A DNA stretch of 64,000 nucleotides from Ornithodoros turicata (taxonomy: Eukaryota; Arthropoda; Arachnida; Ixodida; Argasidae). The stretch lies in NCBI RefSeq assembly GCF_037126465.1, contig NC_088207.1:47736143-47800142 (forward strand), given 5' to 3'. The translations under genes and the position numbers were made by a program. Of this stretch, positions 1-10,424 are shown piece by piece (position 1 is the first letter of the stretch; each line of letters opens with the position of its first letter). A model generated the notes under the pieces. The model was not told the origin of the DNA. It searched no databases and worked only from the letters and a program-made list of their open reading frames with translations.

Positions 1-994
1 TGTATTCGTTTTATTATTTTTTTCTCATCATGCGCCAGGCCAGAAGTCCTTGAGCGTATTTCCTGTTTCCGAGCCCCCTAGCTTGTTGTTGTGCATTTCT
101 TTCTTCCAGTCGTCCGTGACGAGACCGAGGAAGAAATATAAGAAAGCAGCCGCGCTCTTTATCGTACACAACGACACACGTAACGCACACGTTCGAGGTT
201 TTTTCAGCAGTATCGGAAGCTGTCACGAGCGCATAGATATAGTTCATGCTCGGTCATGTTTGGTCATGTTATGCACATCTCGTGAACAAGTGAAACAACT
301 ATTCTATTTAAATTCAGTTCAGAACAAGACCTGAGGTCTGTGACGTGGGTATCAGTTCAGTGCTTTGTGGTTCAATGAGCGGCTCTGATAGTGACATATA
401 GGTCGAACAGAAGCAGCGACGCACAGTAATTTTTGCACCTTTCAGGTGCAAATGTCTTCTCCTATATGGCTTTGCGTGTAGATATCACACCGTACAGAAG
501 GCTGTTTTGTAAAACACCCTTCTAAATGGTGTATCCTACGAAAGGCACCGTTTCAACGGGCATATTCGATAGACAACACCATTGTGTGTTACTCAAACAG
601 TGTATGTCCCACTTAAAACATTATATTTGTTTTATTTGTAAAGTAATTATTTATTTTATTTTAAAACACTATTTTAAACAATTTTATTTTGAGAATATAA
701 AAAATTTCGATATAAAAATTTCGCAATATAAAAAGGTGTTCACTTGCAAAAACACTGCTTCTCCCCCCCGCATAAGCGTGCTCGAGCAGCCGAGTTGCCA
801 GAGCTGAGCAAACATATGCATATTTTACGCTAACCCACCAACCGCTTCTTAGAAACCCGCTGAAAGGTGCAAAGAAAATTACCGTGGGCATTGCCGAAGT
901 CACCTATCCTCATCAAATTAGTATTGTGCTACTTCTTCCTCATTTTCGCTCAGATGATATACAAGTCATTGAAGTGAATCGCTTTGCGTTGCAG
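1..994 (+). other. Dll: 3' part of the intron upstream of the Dll homeodomain exon
   Basis: No coding exon is recognisable here. The segment ends in TTTGCGTTGCAG at 983-994, which serves as the splice acceptor. An alternative CAG at 951-953 is ruled out because using it puts a TGA in frame at 955-957. The interval also holds a short repeat with AAAACACC motifs at about 460-640 and an AT-rich stretch at about 620-740. The preceding exon, which should contribute the first base of the split codon, is outside the window. Confidence 0.75.
460..640. repeat. Interspersed repeat family C, copy 1 (AAAACACC-rich)
   Basis: The stretch CGTACAGAAGG...TTTTGTAAAACACCC...ATGGTGTAT closely matches 5925-5975 (TGTACAGAAGG...TTTTGTAAAACACCCC...ATGGTGTAT). 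Similar wording recurs near 50345-50740. The copies share repeated AAAACACC/GGTGTTTT-like words rather than an open reading frame. It is probably a non-coding element of unknown class. Boundaries are approximate. Confidence 0.5.
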
Positions 995-1176
995 ACAAAT
1001 CTCAACTGGAAGAAACGCTCAGGGTGAACGGCAAGGGAAAGAAGATGAGGAAACCCCGCACCATCTACTCTAGCCTTCAGCTTCAGCAACTCAACAGGAG
1101 GTTCCAAAGAACGCAGTACCTGGCACTCCCGGAGCGGGCGGAACTCGCTGCTTCTCTGGGACTCACGCAAACGCAG
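995..1176 (+). CDS. Dll: Distal-less homeobox protein, internal exon (homeodomain residues 1-44)
   Basis: Distal-less/Dlx is a nuclear homeodomain transcription factor that patterns distal appendages and parts of the nervous system in arthropods. The exon opens with the last two bases of a split codon and reads [16 protein letters not shown], the short linker found before Dll homeodomains. It then gives homeodomain residues 1-44 from Met at 1045: [10 protein letters not shown], the helix 1 segment [10 protein letters not shown], then [15 protein letters not shown] and LGLTQTQ. Arg5, Leu16 and Phe20 are in place. The exon ends exactly after Gln44 at a GTACGT donor (1177-1182). A homeodomain intron at 44/45 is the usual Dll/Dlx position. 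At 182 bp it is similar in size to the middle exon of Dlx genes. It joins in phase 0 to 30501. The ATG at 1045 is internal and not the start, because upstream exons with the N-terminal domain are missing from the window. Confidence 0.96.
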
Positions 1177-1320
1177 GTACGTTTTTAATGCCGGAGTCGC
1201 ATTACACACCAGTCGTATTACTTTTATGCGGCGGTTATGAGATACTTTTTCAAGATCAGGGCTACATGCGTTCACACCGTCATATCTGACGACGCGTTTC
1301 CAATCTACCGTAGTTAAAAA

Positions 1321-1345
1321 TGATGATGATGATGATGATGATGAT
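1321..1345. repeat. (TGA)n microsatellite
   Basis: About eight uninterrupted TGA units directly follow AAAAA. In this genome similar triplet runs terminate LINE copies (compare 10187-10205 and 50418-50462), so this may be the tail of a minus-strand retroelement, although no LINE body is recognisable beside it. Confidence 0.8.
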
Positions 1346-4300
1346 TAGTGTTTTTACGACGCACAAGCATCTAAGTCGAGAGTGCGCCAAAACACGCGCA
1401 TAAAAAAAAACACAAGAAGAAAACAGGAACCACAGACACCTTTAACCCAGACTTCACGTATGTTTTCCAACTATTGTAAATTTCGAAGACAACCAGTCGG
1501 CTTTGCGGACTTCTTGTGAACTCTCAGTACTCCGCCGAAACAACCCTTTTCGAGCTGGTGCGGGGAAATATAAATATACCCCCCCTAACGGCGTCTACAG
1601 GTACTTTCACCCTTCGGCAAGGATTTTCTCATCTATACTAGCGCTGTTGCTGAAAGCTCGAGTGGCGGCAAAAGGGGTTTCAGACGCTTTAGCCGACGTA
1701 AATAATGGTCCGCTTCCCGGTAGGACCTGTATAGAGGAGTACGGCTTCGGTCAAACCTAAACTTTTCTGAGAGCCTCTGCTCGTTTCGTCTGCATTTTGA
1801 AGCTCGTATTTTTCGTCATCTGGTTTTACAACGGTATCCGCGGTTTTATTGAGGCAGTTGCCGCACGTGGTTCTTGCAGACAGGTGTTTATCGCGTAATG
1901 AACTGCGTTGAAGGCGGTGTCGGTTACAGGGCGCCGCACTGTTGTCGCTATACAGAATAGGCAGAAATCTGTGCGTATTTGCCTTTCCTGCATGAAGGTG
2001 ATGATACTGAGAAAAATGTTCCAATGGCTATCGGCTGACACGCTGTTCGACTTTTCGTCGCTGCTGAACAACCTCCTAAAGGTATTATATCCCCCACAGT
2101 GCTATGCAACTGACCACTGCTTCCGATGCTTGTCCTGTGGGAACACGTGCTTGCTAAAGATCTGTTTACAAGTAATCAAATGTCCTTCCATCTTGTGTTG
2201 TCGTACGGCCCTTTGCTGCTGTTCTCGTTTCTCATTAAGGTTCGTCAGAAGCCATATTTTATGAAACACAACGCTTAAATGACAAACAGTGAAGCAGCTC
2301 CACACACGTTTATACGAGGGCCACCTAACCAGCATTTCTAGCATTTCCATCCAACGTCTTTGTGCCAGCATGGGCTTTTGTCACGTGAGGATTACGTCCG
2401 TGCTGAATAAATTTCGTCTCGAGTCATCTCTCCCTTCTGCAGCTTCTATTTTGCATGGCATTTCTATCACAAAACCGACAGCCTACACCGAAACAGCACA
2501 CCACGAAGCGAACCAACCACACCATGTCGCTGCTAAGAGAAAGACCCACCGGCGAACACAGAGGCCGGCGCGCTGCCGCGAAAAACTTTCTCCATCGCTC
2601 AAACATTGAAAAAGAAGAAGTAGAAGAATATATATATATAAAAAAAGAACCTTTCACATGCCGTATAGAGCCTTGGACATTTTCCAACACGCCTTCGCGT
2701 GATAGGAGCACGGAGACGTCGGCTCTCGGCCGCATGCATAAGGACGTCAATCGCCGTTTCCTTGGTCCCGCACCGTCAGAGGGTCTTGAGACTTGATCCG
2801 GCTGTGGGCGGGGGAAGCCGGAGAATTTGCGAGTGATCCGACAGCGGGGCAACGAAGGGCTGGCGGCGTTTAGGGGTCTGGCCTCACCACCAGACTCAGC
2901 TTCAAGGATACATACACACAGCGAAGGAAGAAAAGCTCAGCGCTGATGTGTATAGTCTTTATACGCTTGGGTGAAGAAGTCGAGGGATCGAAGGACTCTG
3001 GTAGGCGGGTACGGTCGATCTTTTTATTTCTCTGCACGGCATGCAAGAGGCAGTGATGTGAGATTTAGTCTACAGGTATATAGCTCTGATGGGTGTCCTT
3101 TAAGTTGGTGGGCGTTTCTGAAGACTTTCTGGTATTGTTCGTGATCAAACTGATGATATCTCCGTTCTCAGGGACGAACCCTATCCTTCGCGTGCATGTA
3201 ATGCTAAATCATCAAATCATATCAACCCGGTGGAAAAACTCCCCGTGACGTCATCATTCATACTTTAATGGTCATTGTTGGTGTTCCCAGTGAAGCAGTC
3301 TTGGAGAGCAGTACTCACAACAAAAACAGAGAGTGTGAATGCCAGAAAAATATGTTTTTTTACAATTTGAAGATTTGTGTCTAGCTATTCGAAAACTTCA
3401 CGTCATCGTCCTCGTCATCGTGTATCTGTTGTTGCTGTTATTCCTACGGACATCGTGCGACATGACCTAAATTATAAGAGAGCCTGACGTCCACGCATGG
3501 TGGAAATGTCGAGGTCATCACACCCTCACCGTGAACGTAATAGCTCAACATTCCGAATCGCGTCGGTATGAGATGGAGAGAATTTGCCTTTCAAACTTGT
3601 TATTAGAGAGTCACCTACAAAGCTGGCTCCTAACCCCATCTCATCATGCGGGGCATTACATCAGTAAAATTTATTGACAGTCGTCCTGACGGTGGCAGCT
3701 CATGAGGCTAATGACAGGCAAACGTACAATCATCCCCTGCAAATGTGCCGGTCGCCCGACGTTGTTTCCTTCCACCTGTGCTTCTCGCCGTGGTTGCCCC
3801 AGGGCTAGTCGTGACTGTCCCTGTTCGCATTCTGCATCGCCCAGAAGTTCATCTCAATTTGCTTATCAGTCTGGGGTCATGCTCTTGCTACACCTTCGAA
3901 AGGACGGGATACTTCAAAACTCAGCAATGCTATGGGCAGTTCGGTCCCTTTGGGAACCTCCAGCCTGTACTAGATCGACTGAAGGAATAGCTATACTTTC
4001 TGCACTACTATGTCAATATTTTATTGGAATTCAGGAAAGTTAAGTTACCAGACAAGTTGCTGGCTGAATGGTAAAATGAACTGACATAAATTAAACCCAA
4101 AACTTGAGCGAGACTGGATGACTAAGAGCATATGGCTAGGGGTTCGCCTGCAGTCCTCGTTCTCAGCACGAGTCCACCGTATGTCGGCCTCTTAGGATGT
4201 CACTGGCCTATAAAATAAATGACGCATTTTTTAAGGGTTCAAAGTTACGCTAGCGACAGCGTTTGTTTGCGGTGTATAGGAGTAGCCGATACGCTAAATT

Positions 4301-5914
4301 GTCAGATGGGATATGCACCGGAACTGTAGCCGCAAAAATTCCACACCGACGACGATGTCCGGCGTCTGCCTGACGTAGTGAAGATAGCGGTACAGGTAAA
4401 ATCTGCAGGAACAACAAGCTTGAGTCATTAATGCACGGGCGCTGTGGCAATCTTTAAACTCTAGAAAGTTCATAAGTGATTTCTTGATAAGTGGTATCTT
4501 CGATTAGCATCAAGAGTTCAGCAGTTGCTGCTTACACCAGTGCCTCGAATGCAACCCTAGATTTTTTTTCCTCTGTTGCGATATCTAATTATCTATCTAC
4601 TAAACTGGAAAGATACAATCGGCATTCTAAGAGAACGTTACGTAACGATCTCCCGCTTTATCGTTAAGGTTTGACCGTTAGAGTTTACATATGTTATCCT
4701 AGAATAAGTAAGAAAATATTGGACACTGCCATTTCTCTTCATATTACTTAATCATTCGATCATTTAATAATGCATTTTAACGCCATTTTTATAAAAATAC
4801 GTATCATTCAATTAATGTCACTTAATAAACTTTATCATCTAAGACTAGCAACGGTTATCTCATTTCTCTTTCAAATACACGTGGACGCTATCCACTGCGC
4901 ACACGGTCGCTCACAACTCACTACCACATCATGCTACGATGCACCGCACGTTCCAAACGCACAGGACTTTCTTGCAAACAACTCAAACAATCCACTCCTC
5001 AATCATGCTTTGCCTGCACCTCAAGGTCTACAGGCTCTCGAAAAAAAGATAGAAAGAAAGAAGCAAGTATCACATCATCGAAGAAACAAATGAAACCCCG
5101 CAGGCTCGAATTTCTAACGCATAATCAGACTGAATTCCCATCAGAAAAACCGGGACAGCGGGCAGGCAGGCAGGCACGCCACACGATATATACGCAGACG
5201 AGTTTCGCTTTCTTCAAAACCGCCGTATGCGTCGGCCCTCTTCCTTCATCGTGCTTCGTCAGCTCCACGATCTCACGCTATCGTACAGGCCCGATATGCC
5301 TGGCGAACAAATCTGGCCGGGTTTGGTCGTCCTTGTGCTGCGGAGGCTGGCATGGCAGCCTGATTAATTAATAAGAGACGCCAAAGGGACCACTGCTATA
5401 TCTATATGCTGGACAACGGGAAAAGTAATCTGATACCGCGAATGGGAGGTGTGCAGGCAATATTTCATCTGGGAGGGGGAGATGCGCCAGATAGAAGAAA
5501 GAAGCAGGAAAGAAGAGTAAATCAAAGCGCTAATTGTGCTTGCGTCGGAGGTGTGACGAGAGTGGAGATGGGAGCATTTTGGTATATATTCGTTCGCTGC
5601 GGCTAAGTGATACGCGCCAATGCTTTGCTTTCGTGTACGTTCCTTTTCGTTAAGCTGCAACCAGCTTCGTCTTGGCTGCAGGATATTTTACAAGACCGAA
5701 TACGTCCTCAAGCACGGCACGCATACATGTGGGATGCGTTTATTTTTCCTGCAAAACATCGCCCATTGGTGCATCCATACGAAATCTTTTATTCTCGGAA
5801 CCTACGTTATACCTCCTCTCAAGTATGGATCTCACTAATACGCCGAGAAGGCACACAGTTATTGTTTGGGTATACATTTTTTGTTTTGTTTTATGACACA
5901 CACATTCGTGGTGT
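1346..5914. other. Intronic sequence without recognised genes
   Basis: Open frames here are short and show no recognisable family. One minus-strand frame at about 1690-2070 has a few Cys and His residues but matches nothing I know. A (TA)n patch lies near 2627-2640 and a GGCA-type tandem at about 5159-5177. The AT-rich interval around 4600-4850 holds no evident structure. Confidence 0.5.
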
Positions 5915-6240
5915 TTCACACTGTACAGAAGGGAGTTTTGTAAAACACCCCTTTCAACATGGTGTATTCTACAAAAAAGCACCATGATCAACAACAACTA
6001 AATCGTGACTATGACCTGGGGTGATTCACACCATCATCAAAGGACACATATTCTATGGAAAATACCATTTCAGGAGTTGTACCCCATTTAAAACACTGTT
6101 TCGGTTATTGTATTCCATTTAAAACACCGTTTCAGGTGGTGCATTTAATTTAAAACACCATTTTCAGCATCGTTACTACACCTTTCAGTTGCGCCTGCGG
6201 TATAACAAAGGGGGTTGCAAAAACACCCCTTTTTACACGC
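5915..6240. repeat. Interspersed repeat family C, copy 2, interrupted
   Basis: It starts with CTGTACAGAAGGGAGTTTTG, as in copy 1 near 490. It continues with three imperfect units of the type ATTTAAAACACCGTTTCAGG, and ends near AAAAACACCCCTTTTTACAC. A retroelement 3' tail (5985-6028) is inserted within it. No coding capacity is seen. Class unknown. Confidence 0.55.
5985..6028 (-). mobile_element. Retroelement tail family D, short copy
   Basis: AACAACAACTAAATC followed by TGACTATG and CCTGGGGTGATTCAC matches the longer copies at 21693-21783 (same orientation) and 40596-40686 (inverted), with two substitutions. Read on the minus strand it is a retroelement 3' end with a (GTT)n tail. It splits repeat family C copy 2. 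Confidence 0.65.
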
Positions 6241-9200
6241 TGAAAATTGTTAAAAAAAGTTGTTCTTTGCCTTAGTTCGTATTCACGACCACGCTAACCT
6301 ACGTTCGCATAACAGTAGACCTCAGTAACAGCAACGGACATCACCGTCGCCGGAAGCATTTGCGGCGCACGCTGCGGCAGTGTGAACCTCAGCCATGGCT
6401 TGCTATATGTCCAGTCATGTTGTTTCAATGAAACTGACCCGAACACGTACAAGCGCATACCTATTCAATAACGCTTGGCGAGTTGTGCCGTCCAATACGG
6501 AGATATCATTTTCAGTCCGACCTCGAGATTTACATAAGCCCAAGGGCAGTGGGAGAAAAGGCCCCCCAGGCCAACTCGCTCCTCACATGCGCTAATGAAC
6601 GCAGACTGTTGTAGGATGTATTTCGCAACGCGCAACCGGCCCGGTGGCTTCTTTGCGAAACACCACGCGGACTTACATCGTGTGCATAGGACGCCCATTT
6701 TTTTGCTTTCCGTTCTTCGGAAATGGGCCCGATATCAATGAAATTTCCGGAGTATAGTCAAAGTATAGTAGTGATATCTTAATAGGAATATAAAACAATG
6801 GGGGAGTTGAGTTGAGCTGATAAGAAAAGAAAAAAAAAATGGAGAAATAGGCACTCATTACGAGAGCCGGCTTCTCCAGGTCACTTAGGAAAACACAAAT
6901 AGCTATCTACAATAAAACGCGGTGAAAGCATTGGTTGTGGTATTTGGTGCTGTGCTATGTGCTTTTTGCGTTCTGTGGGATGATTCTGGACAGCTGAGCC
7001 CTTCTTTTTGATGAAACGGTGGCGTGCGTGACCTCTCGATTTGTTTGCGCCTTCTCACATCAAACGCATGTCCACAGTTGTTGGTAAACACGAGTAAAGA
7101 GGATGCTCCTCGGGGCGTATACAGTACAGCGTAACAGACGAACTTTATTTCTACGAACTTTATTTAAACGATAAGAAAAATGGGTTCACTAATTCTGCGA
7201 CTCATCTGATCAGTCAACAATACAATAGTTTGTCACTGCCTTAAACTCTGCGGTTCTAGAAGATACGTACATCTGAAACGTTGACATTAATTAAGCGCCA
7301 TATCGAGAAAGGAAAGTGTAGATGTTCAACTCATTTGGAATTCTGCCGACATGGGCTTAGAGAAGTACAACGGAAAATCCGAGGAAGTAACAGCAGCCGG
7401 AGATTATGTTATTTCCTGATACGAGCTATTCTTTGTGCCAGACTCTTCTCCGTGAATGGACGAAAATTACAAAGCACGCCCCACAATAACAATTGAGTAA
7501 ATGTATCAGGCTCTCTTCATATATGACTCCATGGTGGTAATTGCCCTATCTATATATGCATATTTGTGGCGTTCAGTCCAGTGTAGTGCGCCAGTGTGCG
7601 CTGAGTGTAGAAAAATCGAGTCAATGTAGATTACACCGGTTCGCGCAGCCGCGCCCGCTAGGCGGTGCGAGTGTCGACTAAAAATAAGTAAAAACCGAAA
7701 CCATTTTGAAGTTCCAGTTCTTCCCGCGTCGTCCATCGTGCCTACGTGAACCTACAGAACTCAGAGCCTACATACGTATGCAGGTATACTGCGGTTGCAG
7801 ACAGCAATCCTTCATATCATGACTCTTCAATGCGTTCTTTTGAAAGGAAATTTCTGTACTTTTTCCTCTACTTTCCTTCGTCGAAGTTTTCTTGTTTACG
7901 TGTCGAACGCAGCGAAATTTCGGTTTGAATCACGAAGACAGCCTTGACGTAACTATGCCGCGCATGAGACAAGCGACGTGCCTGATATACCCTGCGGACG
8001 AAGGCTGCTGTCTCAAGGAGGAAGGAAGGAAGGAAACGAGGTTTGCCCGTACAGCAGCTGGACTGCCAGATTGTGCTGCTGACACAGTTTGCTTTCAAGC
8101 TCAGCCATCCGATTTTAGTTTGCGCTTCACGGATGGGTTCAGTTTCGGCGAAAGCAAGAAAATTTCTGGCTCCGTGCTGGGCGCTTCCACAATGTCCTTG
8201 ACTCGCGGTTGGCTGCCTGCTGGTCAGTCTTGCATGCATACCCTGTAAAGTATATGCCCATATCTGAAAGGGCTATAGGTGTCGATAGGGAAGCGAAAAG
8301 CAATGACGTCTGCGTGTGAGAAAGGTATGCGCACCTAGGGACACATACGGAGAGAGCCCCCTGGTAGTATTTATTTTCTACGAAATGTCACACAGCTTCT
8401 TATTCGATGCCACCTTTTGGGGGAAAACTCACGCCTACACATCGCAACAAAAACAGCCCCCGCATTAAACGAGATGCAAATACTTACAACCTCGCTAGTC
8501 GCTCTCCAACGATTTCACCTATGGGTGGAGTTCCACCATTGGCTCCTGCTACATCAGAGCCCTCGCAAGACGAGGCTTTTGACACGTCTCCGACAGAGTG
8601 TGGATAAGGCCAGCCCGCTTGAAGCGCTACACACGGTTGTCTTTGACGAAATCGATAGCGCAATGCCAACTGCGACGGGGGAGGTCTCCAGTGACGCCAG
8701 AGGCGGTGTGAAGAGTCAGCGGGAGATGGCGAGGTCCTGCTGCGCTGTCGACAGCCGCCTGCCTGCCTTCCGGTTCTCCACGTGTAGATAAGTGGCGCTT
8801 CTGCGCTAAACCGTGCAACCGGAAGACTTCTGGACCTTCAGCGGCTGACTGCCCGCGGACTTGCTCTGTCTGTCGTGGCGGACCGATCAATTAGAATTTG
8901 GGTGGGGGGAGGTTGGGGACTTTCTGGGCAAGATGTCAAGCTCAACTCGAAGCGTAATGTTAAACGATAATAATCTCTTTCGTGAAGTTGATGAATGTTC
9001 TAAAAAGCGCTACATCCCTGTAATTTGAGGCGGCCGTAAACAAAATTTTTCAAGGGGTTGACGCATAACGATCGCTGTCGTTGTCCCCTGCGACTTTCTT
9101 TGGCGTTCTTTTTTTTTTTTTTTTTTCACCTTTTTCGCTTTTGCAATTTAGTTGTTGTTATGTTGTTAATATTAATGCACTTCTTTCGTCAGCAAGGACA

Positions 9201-9602
9201 GTCACGTAGGGTCTTCTTAAAGGGGTTGTAACACTTTGATAGATGTGGTTCGTCACAAAATGAACGCATTGTACTGCATTCCAGAGTACTGAGGAAAAAC
9301 AATTATTCTTCTACGTGTCGTATTTGGCGACATACAAACCCTGGAACACACGAGCGCAGACGCGGAGACGTCAGAACTTCGGCCACTCCCATTGGTAGCC
9401 CCAAGCACGTGACCTCTCTGGCGCTGCCTCACTGGCGGCGACGCGACCAGAGCTGGGCTGAGTTTCGGTATTCGCAGTGGCAATTTTCTATACGCTTCTA
9501 TTACAGTTTTTACTGTAAAACTTCGAATGCAGGTTCACATCGGTGCAAAGGACCGTCTTTCGCATAATCTGGGATAGCCTGGGATTAGACGTGTCGCAAC
9601 CC
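6241..9602. other. Intronic sequence without recognised genes
   Basis: A long frame at 8417-8791 on + and overlapping minus-strand frames at 8627-8890 lie in a GC-richer patch (about 8400-8890) that could be an eroded retroelement gag-like region, but no zinc knuckle or protease motif can be shown. A poly-T tract lies at about 9109-9126. From 9217 a stretch begins TTAAAGGGGTTGTAACAC. A partly complementary end occurs at about 9591-9609, but that end overlaps the foldback MITE start, so no element is claimed. Confidence 0.4.
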
Positions 9603-10278
9603 TTCTTAAAACAGAACTCCACCGCACAGCACGCTGAAGGCGAACCCTTGCACCGAAGTTCTCACTCCTGATTTGTAGAAAGCGCGGGGCGTACGCCTTT
9701 TTGTGACAAATAACATAACTGTATAAGAGTTACAAAAGGGCGTACGCCTTCTCTTCAAACTGGGAAAGCGAGACTCTCCAAACTGTAGTGAGTGCGGCGT
9801 TGTAGAGGACGTAGAACACATCCTTCTCAGGTGTCGGAAATACGTTGATGCTCGAGGGGTTTTAGAGGCGAGCCTCACTCGTGTGGACTCCCGAGCCTTT
9901 GACATCGCGAAACTGTCAGGTCCTCCGTCGTCCGACAAGGCGCTGAGGGCATTTCAAGACTTTCTACATACAACCGGGCATTATGGACATTTTATGGCTC
10001 GCTGAATGTGTGCTGTGCGTGTCCTCAGCGATTCCGACATTTTACACTCACTTGGTCGAAACTTTTGAACTACACGTTGAACTCCATCAGTTTAACTCTC
10101 TCATCTGTTTGTACTTTCTCTGTGTAAGCGTACTGGGGTAGCCGGTCCGTCTTCGTCGTAACTCACATCCCCATTTTTTTTCTTTATCACATCACCATCA
10201 CCATCCAGGGAAATATGTCATTCGGGCTGATGGCTGGCTAGGAGCGTGCCATGCGTAAGAAGTTATGTTTCAGGAATG
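9603..10278. mobile_element. GGCGTACGCC foldback MITE, split by a LINE fragment
   Basis: The left part (9603-9767) has the family terminus CTTAAAACAGAACTCCACCG, CAGCACGC, and two facing copies of GGCGTACGCC around a TTTTTGTGACA...TTACAAAA loop. The right end reappears at 10213-10278 as TCATTCGGGCTGATGGCTGG, CTAGGAGCGTGCCATGCG and a worn terminal TGTTTCAGGAATG. Compare 49910-49963 (ATGATGGTTGGCTAAGAGCG...). Between the two halves lies a LINE 3' fragment. Without the insert the element is about 230 bp, close to the intact 249-252-bp copies. It is non-coding and presumably mobilised in trans by a TA-targeting transposase. Confidence 0.75.
9768..10205 (+). mobile_element. 5'-truncated LINE: C-terminal domain of ORF2 plus 3' UTR
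   Basis: From 9769 the frame reads RDSPNCSECGVVEDVEHILL, then RCRKY, and runs to a TGA at 10003-10005. The pattern C-x2-C-x7/8-H-x4-C (CSEC...EH...RC) is the C-terminal zinc-binding motif of R1/I/Jockey-type non-LTR retrotransposons. The 3' UTR ends AAGCGTACTGGGGTAGCCGG...CATCCCCATTTTTTTTCTTT and a CATCACCATCACC tail. The same 3' end with another tail occurs at 23691-23767. Flanking octamers CTGGGAAA (9760-9767) and CAGGGAAA (10206-10213) differ at one base and look like a target-site duplication. Everything 5' of the C-terminal domain is missing, as is usual for truncated LINE insertions. Confidence 0.85.
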
Positions 10279-10387
10279 CAGGACGGGGTGTCACTGCAAA
10301 TCTGATGATCGGTGATATTTTCGGTGTACAACTTGGATATGTTAGAGTGAGTTCTGATGTCTGATGAAAACTGATACCTGTTTTTCG

Positions 10388-10424
10388 TTTCTTTCTTTCT
10401 TTTTTTTTTTTTTTTTTTTTTTTT
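10388..10424. repeat. Poly-T / CTTT tract
   Basis: TTTCTTTCTTTC is followed by an uninterrupted T run of about 24. It could be the A tail of a minus-strand retroelement, but no body is recognised next to it. Confidence 0.8.

Noticed and set aside
951..953. CAG as an alternative acceptor for the first Dll exon in the window
   Set aside because: It would put TGA in frame at 955-957 before the homeodomain.
8417..8890. Overlapping open frames that might be a retroelement gag remnant
   Set aside because: No zinc knuckle, protease or other motif can be pointed out; composition alone can explain the frames.
9217..9609. piggyBac-like MITE with TTAA at both ends
   Set aside because: The right-hand end overlaps the terminus of the foldback MITE starting at 9603, so the inverted repeat may be coincidental.
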